DNA of 64,000 bases from Tubiluchus corallicola (Eukaryota > Priapulida > Priapulimorpha > Priapulimorphida > Tubiluchidae), in the NCBI GenBank assembly GCA_030141605.1, contig JAQGDQ010000361.1:1-64000 (forward strand), read 5' to 3'. Shown here piece by piece: positions 1-9,460 of the stretch. Numbering within the stretch: the stretch's first letter is position 1; each line of letters opens with the position of its first letter. Both the position numbers and the translations under genes were made by a program. The notes under the pieces were generated by a model, which was not told the DNA's origin, made no database searches, and was given only the letters and a program-made list of their open reading frames with translations.

Positions 1-207
1 CATGTTGTTTCAAATCGACATGATAATTACACAAGATATTCAGTCGAAAACTATGTACTCCCCCTTCCAAAAACAAATATAATGAAACAGTCATCAAAAT
101 ATAATGCTATTAAAATATGGTCATCAATTCCGCGTGAAATGAAAACTCTTAATCTCTACCAATTTAAAAAAGCATCAAAGAATTACCTACTACAACGGTA
201 TAATTAA
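1..207 (+). pseudogene. C-terminus of a non-LTR retrotransposon ORF2 (5' part outside the window)
   Basis: Frame 1 is open from the first base to a TAA at 205-207. The peptide has the usual spacing of a LINE ORF2 tail: HDNYTRYSVENYVLP, then KIWSSIP, then YQFKKASKNYLLQRYN. This is the region downstream of the reverse-transcriptase thumb, with the W-x-x-(I/L)-P and FKK..L patterns typical of CR1/L2/Jockey-like elements. A 3' UTR follows with AATAAA at 352-357 and an ATTCAATTCAA tail. The upstream RT core is not in the window, so activity cannot be judged. The same peptide at 25705 is broken by loss of one C. Confidence 0.75.
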
Positions 208-739
208 CTCACAATTTTACTCATCCTGATCTTAAGTTACTAACAAAACTTATTTTGTTCTAATGTATGCTATAACTGATGAAAATGTAATGTTAATTGT
301 CAATTGTTTCACATGTTATATCAATTTATATGTATGTTTGAGTTGCTGTGGAATAAATTCATAATTCAATTCAACTGAGTGCTAGAAAAAAAATATTATA
401 GAGTAATCAAGTTTACTTATTTTCTTTATAATTGTGCAATTAATCGAAAAGTGTATTGATGCGCTATTTATATGAGTATGAATTCATAGAGAAAAGTCTG
501 CGAAATGGAATTTAGAACTACACTATTCCTGTTGGGTTCAGTGGGAGTGTTTTAGTGAACTGCAGTGCCTTTCAACACCACTTTTTCTCTGTTCAAAGAA
601 CTCTCAAAATCGCTCTTAAATTACCACAACAAACTTTTTAGTACATGATAGATATGGTACTAAGGCAAAAACAAAAGGGCATTTCCTGGGAGTTGTTTGT
701 CTTCCAAGAAGTCTACAAATAACTCCCATCAAAGACTCG

Positions 740-1015
740 CAAATGCTTTCTGGTGGTTCAGAAGTGACTGCATATTGTACGCCGTACAAATTTTGCGCTA
801 GTCTACAAATATAGTAATCATAATGTGAATTGCTTTCTTCGTTGCAATACAAATGACGAAATCGAAATATGCCTTCAGATGAAAAAACATCAACACTGTC
901 GTCAAAATTCTCAGTTCAGGTGAGAGACAGTGACAAGATGTATTATGCATACTGACTTTGTTTGTGAATACACGCTGAGTATTGAAACTGAGGTGCAGTG
1001 TTGTAGATATATAAT
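740..1015 (+). pseudogene. Relic of the polycystin cysteine-rich region
   Basis: This stretch aligns in the same orientation with about 21060-21370 of the polycystin gene. The reading frame from about 816 gives VYKYSNHNVNC and KKHQHCRQNSQF, matching VLDYRCSKHNVKC and KKHQRCRQSSQF in the gene, then ETVTRC and CRYIML. It is stopped by TGA at 921-923, where the gene has a TGC (Cys) codon, and by TAA after CRYIML. No flanking WSC, REJ or channel sequence is attached. It is therefore a fragment of a paralogue (or of an older copy), not a whole pseudogene. The same lesions occur in the duplicate at 26545-26790. Confidence 0.8.
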
Positions 1016-1059
1016 GCTTTAAGGAATGGAAAGGGATTTTTAAAGTGTGTTCAAAAAAG

Positions 1060-1490
1060 TTTTCATACAAAGTTATATTACTTTTCATAACGCCTACCTG
1101 TCTGAACGACTTATATAACTAGAAAAGAAACGTCTTAGCGATTTAAAATGTGTGCATCTATTGGTAAAACAGCACTCCCACTGATTCATTAGAAACATAT
1201 TATTGATCTTAGTGACATGAATATAAAGTAATTTAAACGTTTGCTTAGTTAGTCAAGAATTTGTTACAAATGTTTTCAAACTTTACCCAATGTTATCTAA
1301 ACTTCTTACCGTTAAGATAGCCGCGGCTAACGGTCACCGCGGGAGTTTAAATTTTCTGCTAACGTTACTGCTAACGCAACCTTTGTAGCAATAATAGAGC
1401 ATGCAAGTCGTATAAACTTTTCAAGACGAATTGTTTAACCTTTATTTATAAAAAGTGCTTTCTTGTACTTTAAAACTGATGAGCATTCGA
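1060..1490 (+). repeat. R1 dispersed repeat, copy 1
   Basis: This is a member of a family of about 400-480 bp found seven times in the window. Shared landmarks in this orientation are aaagttatattact, acttatNtaactagaaaagaaa, taaaatgt...attggtaaaa, aatgttatctaaact, a core around gctaacggtcaNcgcgggagt, gttactgctaacgcaa, and a 3' end ctttcttgtNctttaa. No terminal inverted repeats or clear coding frame are evident. Its class is unknown to me. Confidence 0.7.
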
Positions 1491-2307
1491 CAGTCGAGCG
1501 TGGTACAAGTTTTTCTTCTTGTAGTGCAATATTTTATCTGTGTCTGGTCTAGTTGCCACACAGCAATTACGCTAAATTGTCATTAAAACGACGTGTTAAG
1601 ATGATAGTAATAAGACGTCATAGATCAAATTTTGTTAATTTTGTCATAAAAATATATACCAGTAAAACACATTTGATAAATTAGTTCCTAGGATGTTTTT
1701 TGTAAACTATTTTAGTAGAATTTGTCATTATTAGACATTTCACACAATGTATACAATGATAAATACATGACATAACCACAATAATACCTTTTAGTAAAGA
1801 GGCAAGACAACAAAAATTATAAAACTTTACTACACCATTGTGGTAAAAGAGTTTTTCTAGGCGTTAAGACATATACTTACTTGACAGCATCATGACCTGT
1901 GTCGTTTATATAGGCTATAATGGAAGTTTAAAGTTATACAACTTTTAATCATAAAGAATTGCGTTATGTTAGCAAATTAATATATGATGTTATACTACTT
2001 ATGAGATAACAGTAATAATGATGCTAATCGCAACTGATTTTAAGCTACCATAACTATGATCGCATTGCTTTGATTTAATACATATTAGATAAGTGATATT
2101 GCATGAACGATGTTTTCAGGAGCGTTGCTTAGACAAAAATTATTATTTGCAGAACAAGCAAATTATGATTTACTTATTAGGCCCATTACACATATGATAT
2201 ATGAACTAGGCCTAGGTGCTTTATAGGCCAGTTAACAGGTTAAATTTCTACCACCAATTCACACTCGTGAGAAACTATGCAAAACGCACGTTTCTATGTT
2301 GCAGGCC

Positions 2308-2550
2308 TTAGTGGTATCCACCACCACCACTGCTGTATTTGCCGTAGCTTTGATAAGTATAATAAGTAGATGTATGGAACACGTAATGATCAGTGTATGT
2401 GAAATCGGACAAGTCTTCATACGGGATAGTATGTCGCTGGAAGTAAACGTATGATCTGTGGCTGGGATTACTCTTCTGAATGTATCCATACTAAGCACTG
2501 GGTCGGTATCCGTAGCCACCGCCATGCTGAGCATGCGTAAAGACAACAAC
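2308..2550 (-). pseudogene. Terminal exon of a small Tyr/Gly-rich secreted protein, with an in-frame stop
   Basis: On the minus strand an acceptor (ttgcgtttcag, AG at 2552-2551) opens a phase-0 frame starting VVVFTHAQHGGGYGYRPSA. It then meets TAG (2493-2491) and continues with YGYIQKSNPSHRSYVYFQRH, several Tyr-rich turns (STYYTYQSYGKY) and GGGGYH before TAA at 2310-2308. The hydrophobic start followed by THA and Q looks like the end of a signal peptide (cleavage after Ala), implying a short upstream exon with the start methionine. I could not find that exon. The composition resembles secreted structural or matrix proteins (Gly/Tyr-rich), but I recognise no family. The single stop means a recent pseudogene, a sequencing error or a wrong exon model. 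Confidence 0.45.
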
Positions 2551-2841
2551 CTGAAACGCAAAATCGAGATTAAAATTTTCCTTGATTAATTAGCATTTAC
2601 GTCATGAACCTTAAGTTAAAAAAATCGGTGTTCTTAAATGTGGTCTTAAAGTACAATTATACGCGTTTCTACTAGATTAATTATACACTAGCAAAGGTCC
2701 CGCAAAAATTTTGCGTATAAATACACGTATAATCAAAAATATGGGAACATCCTACATAGTCCTCAATTCGCCGTGGCCCTCTCGCGAATTCTAAATATGC
2801 CTATTACACCCCGTTAAAGGGGCTATCTATCCATATCTAGC

Positions 2842-2905
2842 CTCGAATCTTATATATATATATATATATATATAACATACCAGTAGAATTAATTTATAGA
2901 TTCTG
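2842..2905. repeat. (TA)n microsatellite with conserved flanks
   Basis: A (TA)n tract is preceded by tcgaatctta and followed by gtagaattaat. The same flanks surround the (TA)n tract at 17663-17730 upstream of the polycystin gene, so the two are copies of one short repeat rather than independent expansions. Confidence 0.6.
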
Positions 2906-3162
2906 CATTACATTGGTGTAATAAATTGTTGTTTTCTACAATTACCTATGACAATTTAGGCAACATTCAGTAATTTTAATACAGTACAAGAACTTGAAGA
3001 CGCTGCTATAATAACATGGCTAGGACAATGAGAGTCTGTCAACAAGCTTGTGTTTTAAGGGCGTACCAGCTTGATAGTGCCATGCACGTTTCAATGCTTA
3101 ATGACTGAAGTTTCTTTCAAGTCTGGGTGGTTTTGCTTCCCCAATTGCATTAAATATTAAAA

Positions 3163-3258
3163 CAATCAGCTGCCCTCATCTGTGGTACACTGTGCAAACA
3201 ACAAACCAGTTGTACAGTATTGGTACCACAGTGTACTACTGATGATGATAGCTGATTG
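3163..3258. repeat. Imperfect inverted repeat (~36-bp arms), MITE-like
   Basis: The left arm caatcagctgccctcatc...ggtacactgtg is matched on the opposite strand by caatcagctatcatcatc...agtacactgtgg reading in from 3258. A ~25-bp loop separates the arms. It could be a very short foldback element or a transcribed hairpin. No TSD was identified. Confidence 0.5.
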
Positions 3259-3378
3259 CTATCGAATCATTTGCACATGTTTTTCAAACAGTTGTAAATT
3301 ACAGTTTTAAATAAAAGTTGTGTTGTTTTAATAATAAAATAATAAATGCTTTGAAGTGCCTGCATAAATTGGTCTGGA

Positions 3379-3392
3379 TAATAATAATGATG

Positions 3393-3482
<90 letters not shown>

Positions 3483-3512
3483 TTAATAATAATAACAATA
3501 ATAATAATAACA
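3379..3512. repeat. (AAT)n microsatellite
   Basis: About 130 bp of nearly pure ATA/AAT triplets lie immediately upstream of the 5S-derived SINE. The tract may be the tail of an earlier retroposon into which the SINE inserted. Apparent poly-Ile, poly-Leu or poly-Asn frames here are not genes. Confidence 0.95.
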
Positions 3513-3514
3513 AC

Positions 3515-4050
3515 AACTACGGCCAAATCACGTTGAAAACGCCGGGTCTCGTCTGATCACCGAAGTCAAGCAACGTAGAGCTGGTTAGTACTTGGATGGG
3601 TGACCGCCTAGAAATACCAGGTGCTGTAGGCTTGCGGGATGCCCACACTGTATCTCAAACTAGGTGGAGGAGCTGTAGAAGCTGCCAACTGCTAGAGGGC
3701 AGAGGAGGTCAAGTGACCCAACGGCCATACGTAGAGGAGTAAACCTTCCGAGTGGAGCCCCAAAGGCGGACCAGTCCAGCATGCTCACTGACTCCGGCAG
3801 CTCCTGCAGCCAACCTGGTGCCAAACGTATCGCCCCGCTTTCCTTTGGACTACACCAGCGAGGAAGAGAGGGGGTTCCTGTGGTCTGGGCACCTCAGGAT
3901 CTCCATACACCTTGCCCAGCCGTGCGCCCTGGAGACATTCAAGGATCGGACTCTCTTGGCGCACATTTCATTGTCTTCCGAGACAGAAGGATGCCAACAA
4001 CAACAATAATAATAAAAAATAGAAATAATAATAATAATAACAATAATAGA
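3515..4050 (+). mobile_element. 5S rRNA-derived SINE (SINE3-like)
   Basis: The first ~120 nt (3515-3634) are a nearly full-length 5S rRNA: ctacggccaaatcacgttga, then tctcgtctgatcaccgaagt, then ggttagtacttggatgggtg, ending ggtgctgtaggctt. The TFIIIA/TFIIIC internal control region (the aagcaacg and tacttggatgggtgaccgcc boxes) is intact. About 370 bp of unrelated, relatively GC-rich body follow, then a caacaacaac(aat)n tail to about 4050. 5S head plus body plus short-repeat tail is the architecture of SINE3 elements. A true 5S gene would end after the gcctt with a T-run terminator, which is absent. The microsatellite upstream prevents recognition of a TSD. Confidence 0.8.
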
Positions 4051-6690
4051 TGATTTTTTAAACAGCATGAGTCTCATCGCTGTTTACTGCAGTTAACATA
4101 GTAGCTATAATTAGAAAATATTAAATTAATAGGCCTACAGTACGAGCATCGAGTTCATATTAAAATGCCTAATACAGTAAGAAACCACAATTTGATAAAA
4201 TTATAGATTAAGGTATAGTGAAAATAGCACAAAATACACAGGTTTGTTAAACAATAAGCTATTATAAAGTTTATGTTAACTAAAACAACTAGAAAATGAA
4301 AATAAATTTAAAACATAATTGTAGTATCGTTCGTCTATAATAGGCTTTTTTGAAAAGAAAACGCTCTTGAGTTATTTTTGAAAGTGGTCATAGACCCTGC
4401 CTGGTGCAAATAAATGGATTGTGGAAAGATTGTGAATAAATGGATGAGGCAGCAATAGAAAAGCGAGCTGACGGTAAGTGGATTCAGATTTGTGTGGCTC
4501 AGGGTGAGAAGGGTGTTACTATAATAGGCCTACGCGATCGGCCGTTCGCGAAGCCACCGATGGTTTCTGGACAGTGGAGACTTTGGAATGACCATAGCTC
4601 AGTCTGATTAGTGACTCATCAAGAGTGGAAGATTGCGGCACAACGCCCTACACGACACGCCACAAAATAAGACACGAGTATTACTGTACCTTATATCCCT
4701 TTCAGTTACAAATCATTTTTTTAATAAGAAAAAATTTTTTGGCTTGGTACTTTTGTTCAGTAAGTCCATCTTGTTTACACATAATAATAATTTTTTTCTA
4801 CCTTCATTTTACCTAGCTACATACACAACATTCTTTGTCATGTGCAAAAAAGCAAAGTCCGACTTTTTCAAAAACACAACAAAAGCAAAAAATGTGCTTC
4901 ATTTTGCACCTGCTGATAATTTTTTAAAGTATTTAAGACATTTAGTATGCATGCTATGCTGATCTGTACAAAGTCATCTCTAAAGTACTGTACCTTGCAC
5001 AGTTTTTTGTGCTATGTAGATTTTCTAGTTTGCCATTTTATCACTATTTTAGTCCATTGTTACTGGCTTAAATCAAAATAACTATTAACAGATCAAATAA
5101 CTGTCAGTTTTAAAATTTTATTAATTTTAAAGGCAGAAAATATTCTCGTATCCCACGGGATACAACGGGTATGAAAGGGTTATGTAATAATCACACGTAC
5201 TTGTTTGCAATATTGCCCTTACATAAAAGCGAGAAACCTAACTGTTTGTGGCGTATTATTAATTACGTCTATTAGATGTTGGACAAAAGAAAATCATTTT
5301 ATTCTAAATTTAAATTTATGTTGTACTATCCTACTTGTATTTATCCTAATGTCATCATACTTTTTTAGTTTTGGATAGTGCTGCCACCTTCAGGTGCTCT
5401 TGTTAAAATTGTTGAAGCTTTCCCTTTACTGTTTAAATTTTCATTGGCTTCTACAGTCTTTGTGAATGCATAATCTCTAAACCTGTTTTCACACCTAAAT
5501 GATTTCACTTGTAGTTCTGGTCACTTGGTTTTCTGATTTTCAACATGACACTACTTCACTGTTAATGTAGACATTTCAGAATAAAATCTTGAAATTAAAT
5601 TTCAAGTTTTTTGGTTTCTTCAAACCAGATGTATTAGATTACAACAAGGATAAGCATTTCCCGAGGATAATTTTTTAACACTGGGCCCGTAAAATGCAGC
5701 ATCCTTCAAAATTGTTAGTCTGTTGGTAGATGTGCCCCTGTTAACACATTATACATCCGTCCCGATTTTGCTTGTTTTATTAATATGCTCTTCTAGCTTT
5801 AGATTAACTCATCATAACCTTTGCACAGGCTGACAGAGTCCATCAAAAACCATTTCAACATGCATGAAGAAGGTAAAACATTTAAATATGTTGCCTGCCA
5901 AAGATAAATAGCGTAATTTCTGTTGGCAAAGAATGATCTGCTTTAGGTGTCAGTAATTGCCAAATCATCACGCATTTTATAATCGTTGCAAACACAGACT
6001 TTTGCACAACTAGTAATAGTGACTGGTAGTAAAGTTAATCTTTTGCACACGTACATTACACTATATTTGATGCCAATTTCTAGTTGCCTGTACTTACTAT
6101 AATTATTTGTGTGCTCATGTGGTATATAGGCAACATATAATTGAAAAACTTACAATTATTGTATATAAGAAGCTTTAGATTTAAATGCGTACAATTGTTT
6201 TTTTGCAAATTACAAAAAAAATATTGTAAAATGTTTTAGACGTCTGATGAAGATTACAAAATTTGCTGTCCGGTGCTGGGATGGAGCGGGAGATTTTATT
6301 CTGTAGCAATGCGATTATAGTTACACTTATCTCTGGAGTTTGAACAACTTGTGATATCAAAGACATTGTAAGAGCCTGTCATACTGATTAAAAATTAAAC
6401 GTGTGCATTTTCTCATTAAAATCACGAGTGATAAAAGACAGTTGCTCAGCGAAAAGCTTTAGAGAGATTTAAAACTTTTTGTTGCGCAACTGTTTTTTTT
6501 GCATATCCAAGTAACGTCTCAGAGACTTTAGTTACTTCTGATGCACTTTATTACAAAACGTTAAAAACGAAAACTTTATAAAACTAAATACTATGCTAAA
6601 TTGTGCACTTAAACTAATACATGGCTAATACCCCCCCCCCCCCCCGCGTCTGCTAAACAACATGCTCCTTCTACAACAAATTTAAGAATC
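4051..6690. other. AT-rich DNA without recognised genes
   Basis: I see no supportable coding frame, RNA gene or repeat with a second copy in the window. Short open frames at 4625-4962 are low-complexity, Phe/Lys-rich and probably chance. A 17-base C run at about 6631-6647 is the only striking local feature and may be an assembly-sensitive homopolymer. Confidence 0.5.
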
Positions 6691-6699
6691 TTCCACAAA

Positions 6700-6977
6700 A
6701 AAACTCAGATAAAACATTAATATTTCTTTATGAATAAACTGAGCATTCCATTTCTAAATAATCCTTTATCGTCCATTCCTGATATATCTGTAAACAATAC
6801 AATGCACAATTTAAAACAAATTACTGTGCAAAATGAATTTGGAATAGTCATAAATTCATGGAACTTAAAAAAATATCTCCCCAATTCAAAAAGAAATTAA
6901 AAGAATATCACTATGACAGCTGCCAACTTCCAAATTATGCGTCTGATACTAATTACACACAGTCAAATTTTGTCTAA
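6700..6977 (+). pseudogene. C-terminus of a second non-LTR retrotransposon ORF2
   Basis: The frame ending at TAA 6975-6977 gives NEFGIVINSWNLKKISPQFK followed by KKLKEYHYDSC. This is the W-N-x-L ... FKKKLKEY signature of a LINE ORF2 tail. Upstream sequence to about 6700 is compatible in pattern but degenerate, and nothing resembling the RT catalytic core remains. It is a 5'-truncated, decayed insertion. Confidence 0.55.
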
Positions 6978-8995
6978 TCACTGATTTATGTAAGATGGCT
7001 GAAAATACATGATATGGCAATCAAGCTGTTATTTAAATAAAAAGAAATATATTACAGGCCCATATAAATCTGAGTGCCGCAAAAAATTACACGTGAATAA
7101 TTAGCAGTTCCTTCACTGATAAAAACTTAAATAAACAAACAAGTTCATAATGAACTAAAAGCTGCATATAATAGAATAGTTTAACTCTTCTTTTTTAAAT
7201 TTGGTATCTATACTTACCGTTTTAAAGCAAAACACTAGATTAACAGGAACAGGTTAGCCAAAGTCTTTGCTGTTTTTTTTACTTCCACGTTTAGTTGTGT
7301 TTTACTGATCGTATTTCTAGAAATACTGTTTTTACATTATTAATTTCTTAGATAATTTTCAGTGTTCACAGCAGGTTTTGAGTTTAGGCTGTTTGCAGTT
7401 TTGCCTTCTGACTCACGCTCCTATAACTTGACAATTACCATTCTATGTAGTAATTTTGTTAAATAAACCTTAATGCAAAGTAAACATCAGGAACAATTAT
7501 GAAGAATAAACATCATATAATTTAAACATTATTTTTTCACATTGCTACTATATATAGGCCTATCCACCACCACTGAGAGACATATTTATATGAAACGCTA
7601 CCTAAATGCATGAGTTTGAAAGCATATAATCAAGCATACAATTAAAGCAAAAAATGTTTAGTCAGGGAGACCCAAGACTTCATTGATATAATATGGATTC
7701 GTGAAGACAGACGTCAGTAGGAACAAGCAGACATCTCAACTCCAAAGATAGCTAGTTCGAAACTACTTTATGGCAAACCATTTTAAACTACACTACAGCC
7801 AATCCCTTCTGATACCAGTGTTGCAAAAGCAAGGTCCAATATATTATCATTACACATAGAACTTTGTACACACTGAGTTAATCCATTTTCAAGAAAACAA
7901 TTACCAAACTTTTCATAGGTGGTTTAAATCAACAGCTACTACTTCCGTTTCATTGTACGTAGACACACGTACACTTTCTATTGTTTTTCGCATAAGCAAG
8001 ACTCCTCCGCCACATGACTCCCTGCTTTTCCTGTAAACCAGATACTCGTTTCCATAATCAAGAATTGTGTCAGGTACGTTTTCACGAGCCAGGTTGTATA
8101 TCTATGACTCTATACTTTGTAAAACCATGTATTGGAAAATATATCTTAAACCCAAAATCCATCATCGAATTACAAATCCAGTAAGACCTACTATTGAATG
8201 ATTGTGGCAGCATTGCTATCAGATATAATAACACAGTGATCATTATGTTGTATAACTCATCAGGATCTCTATAGTCCTGTTTCGTCCATATATTTCTAAT
8301 TAACTATTTTAATGCTAAATAAAAGTGCGCAATGGCTACCAGGCAAACAGTTCACATTATCGAGCTTTGATAACACTTATATCAATTAAGAGCAATAGCG
8401 CAATGCCTGCTGGTCACTCGACTGGTCAGGTCCAATTCTCCGTCAACTGCTTGCAGATGTCGCTAATGAGTATCGAATTACCTTCTGCCTATTCACAGAA
8501 TCACACTTGTCTCTCGGAAGTACAAATCAATGTGGGCAAACTTCTCCCAATTGACACAGAGTTCATCTCATAGTTTATATTTGCACTGATTTATTAATTC
8601 ACGTATTGATCACAACTGGAGTTGTCAAAGACGCTTTCATAAGCATATTATATGCATGGGGGAAGCTGAGTGAGTTCTCTTCAATTCAGCTGTTGTAAAA
8701 GCAAGGTCCAATATGTTACCACCATTACGCGTAGAACTTTGTACATAGAAAATGTTTCTTATAAACAACATATACAAAATGCAGAAGCTAAATAAGAAAT
8801 TACATAGCTATGTATATGTATTGCCATAAACTTTGGGAACGTTGTTTAGACAATACTTTTCTCTCGTATCTAATGTTTATTTTTCATTTTATTTTACTGA
8901 AGGTGGTTTAAGGTTAATATTCATTATTATCATTCATATATAATTATTCATTATATATTAATATGCCGTTTATTGGCATAAAGTTCCTACCCGGA
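6978..8995. other. Non-genic DNA with short repeats
   Basis: No gene is seen. A ~55-bp motif (gcaaaagcaaggtccaatat ... tagaactttgtacac) occurs at 7819-7872 and again at 8692-8745. The segment 8330-8500 (around gctggtcactcgactgg) recurs at 17175-17335, just upstream of the polycystin gene. These are fragments of repeats whose full extent I could not define. Confidence 0.5.
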
Positions 8996-9460
8996 AGTTG
9001 CATATCAGAATTTGTGCGTTTGCTTTGCTTTCGGATTTCACAAAAACTCGTTTCGTTTATAAATTTTTACCTTGTTGCGAGTTTAGGTTTTCAGCCTGTC
9101 CTTAACCAACTGTTTGCCTCTTCGCTTAAAGCATCGTCAAACTTTTGTTTGGCCTCTACACATAAAGTGCTTTGTTTTCAGGAGTTGGATATCTCAAAAA
9201 CTCTCTTTTTTACATTTTCCTACCCGCTGTGACAGCGTTGATAAATTTGCTGACCAGAACGGTTTGCTATGTTCACATAAGGTTTTCCTTCTTAGATATA
9301 CGTAACTTATGTAAAGCAATAAACCTTTAAACCATTCCCATAGAATTGAGACATCTCTGTTCACAGCAGAGCTATAAATTCGTTATATGCTGCTCTATGG
9401 CTACTTCCAATCCCACAAACCACCTTAGCCAATCAGCATTTTTTACATCATCCTGCGCTG
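8996..9460 (-). pseudogene. LINE ORF2 linker fragment (duplicated at 15049-15508)
   Basis: The minus strand reads KPFWSANLSTLSQRV, then KKREFLRYPTPENKALY, and in the duplicate VEAKQKFDDALSEEANSWL. This matches the linker between the endonuclease and reverse-transcriptase domains of LINE ORF2 proteins (KPWWS..L..L ... Y...K..FD..L..A...W). In this copy the frame has a TAG where the duplicate has an open codon (cacataaa versus catataaa). It is a decayed fragment. Confidence 0.55.

Larger units (their letters stand above)
1..1989 (+). repeat. Segmental duplication, copy A (2 kb, direct repeat of 25705-27767)
   Basis: Base 1 aligns with 25705, and similarity runs with only scattered differences to the motif ttaatatatgat (about 1989 and 27767), where the two copies diverge abruptly. 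Copy B carries one ~80-bp segment that A lacks (26012-26091). The unit contains, in order, a LINE ORF2 C-terminus with its 3' tail, a relic of the polycystin cysteine-rich region, and an R1 dispersed repeat. Copy B begins at the spacer of a palindrome that abuts the polycystin stop codon, and the window's first base falls at that same point, so the true start of copy A probably lies upstream of the window. Confidence 0.9.

Noticed and set aside
1482-1510. Hammerhead-ribozyme-like ctgatgag motif
   Set aside because: No GAAA box or matching stems follow, and the duplicate at 27257 does not conserve ctgatgag. Other ctgatga occurrences (3236, 11047) also lack stem II.
3299-3536. Poly-Ile/poly-Leu open frames on both strands
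   Set aside because: They are translations of the (AAT)n microsatellite. The same applies to 34027-34314 and 60212-60425.
3515-3634. Functional 5S rRNA gene
   Set aside because: No T-run terminator after the 3' end, a long unrelated body follows, and the tail is retroposon-like.
3752-4077. Three overlapping 75-90 codon frames
   Set aside because: They lie within the body and tail of the 5S-derived SINE, on both strands, with no protein-like pattern.
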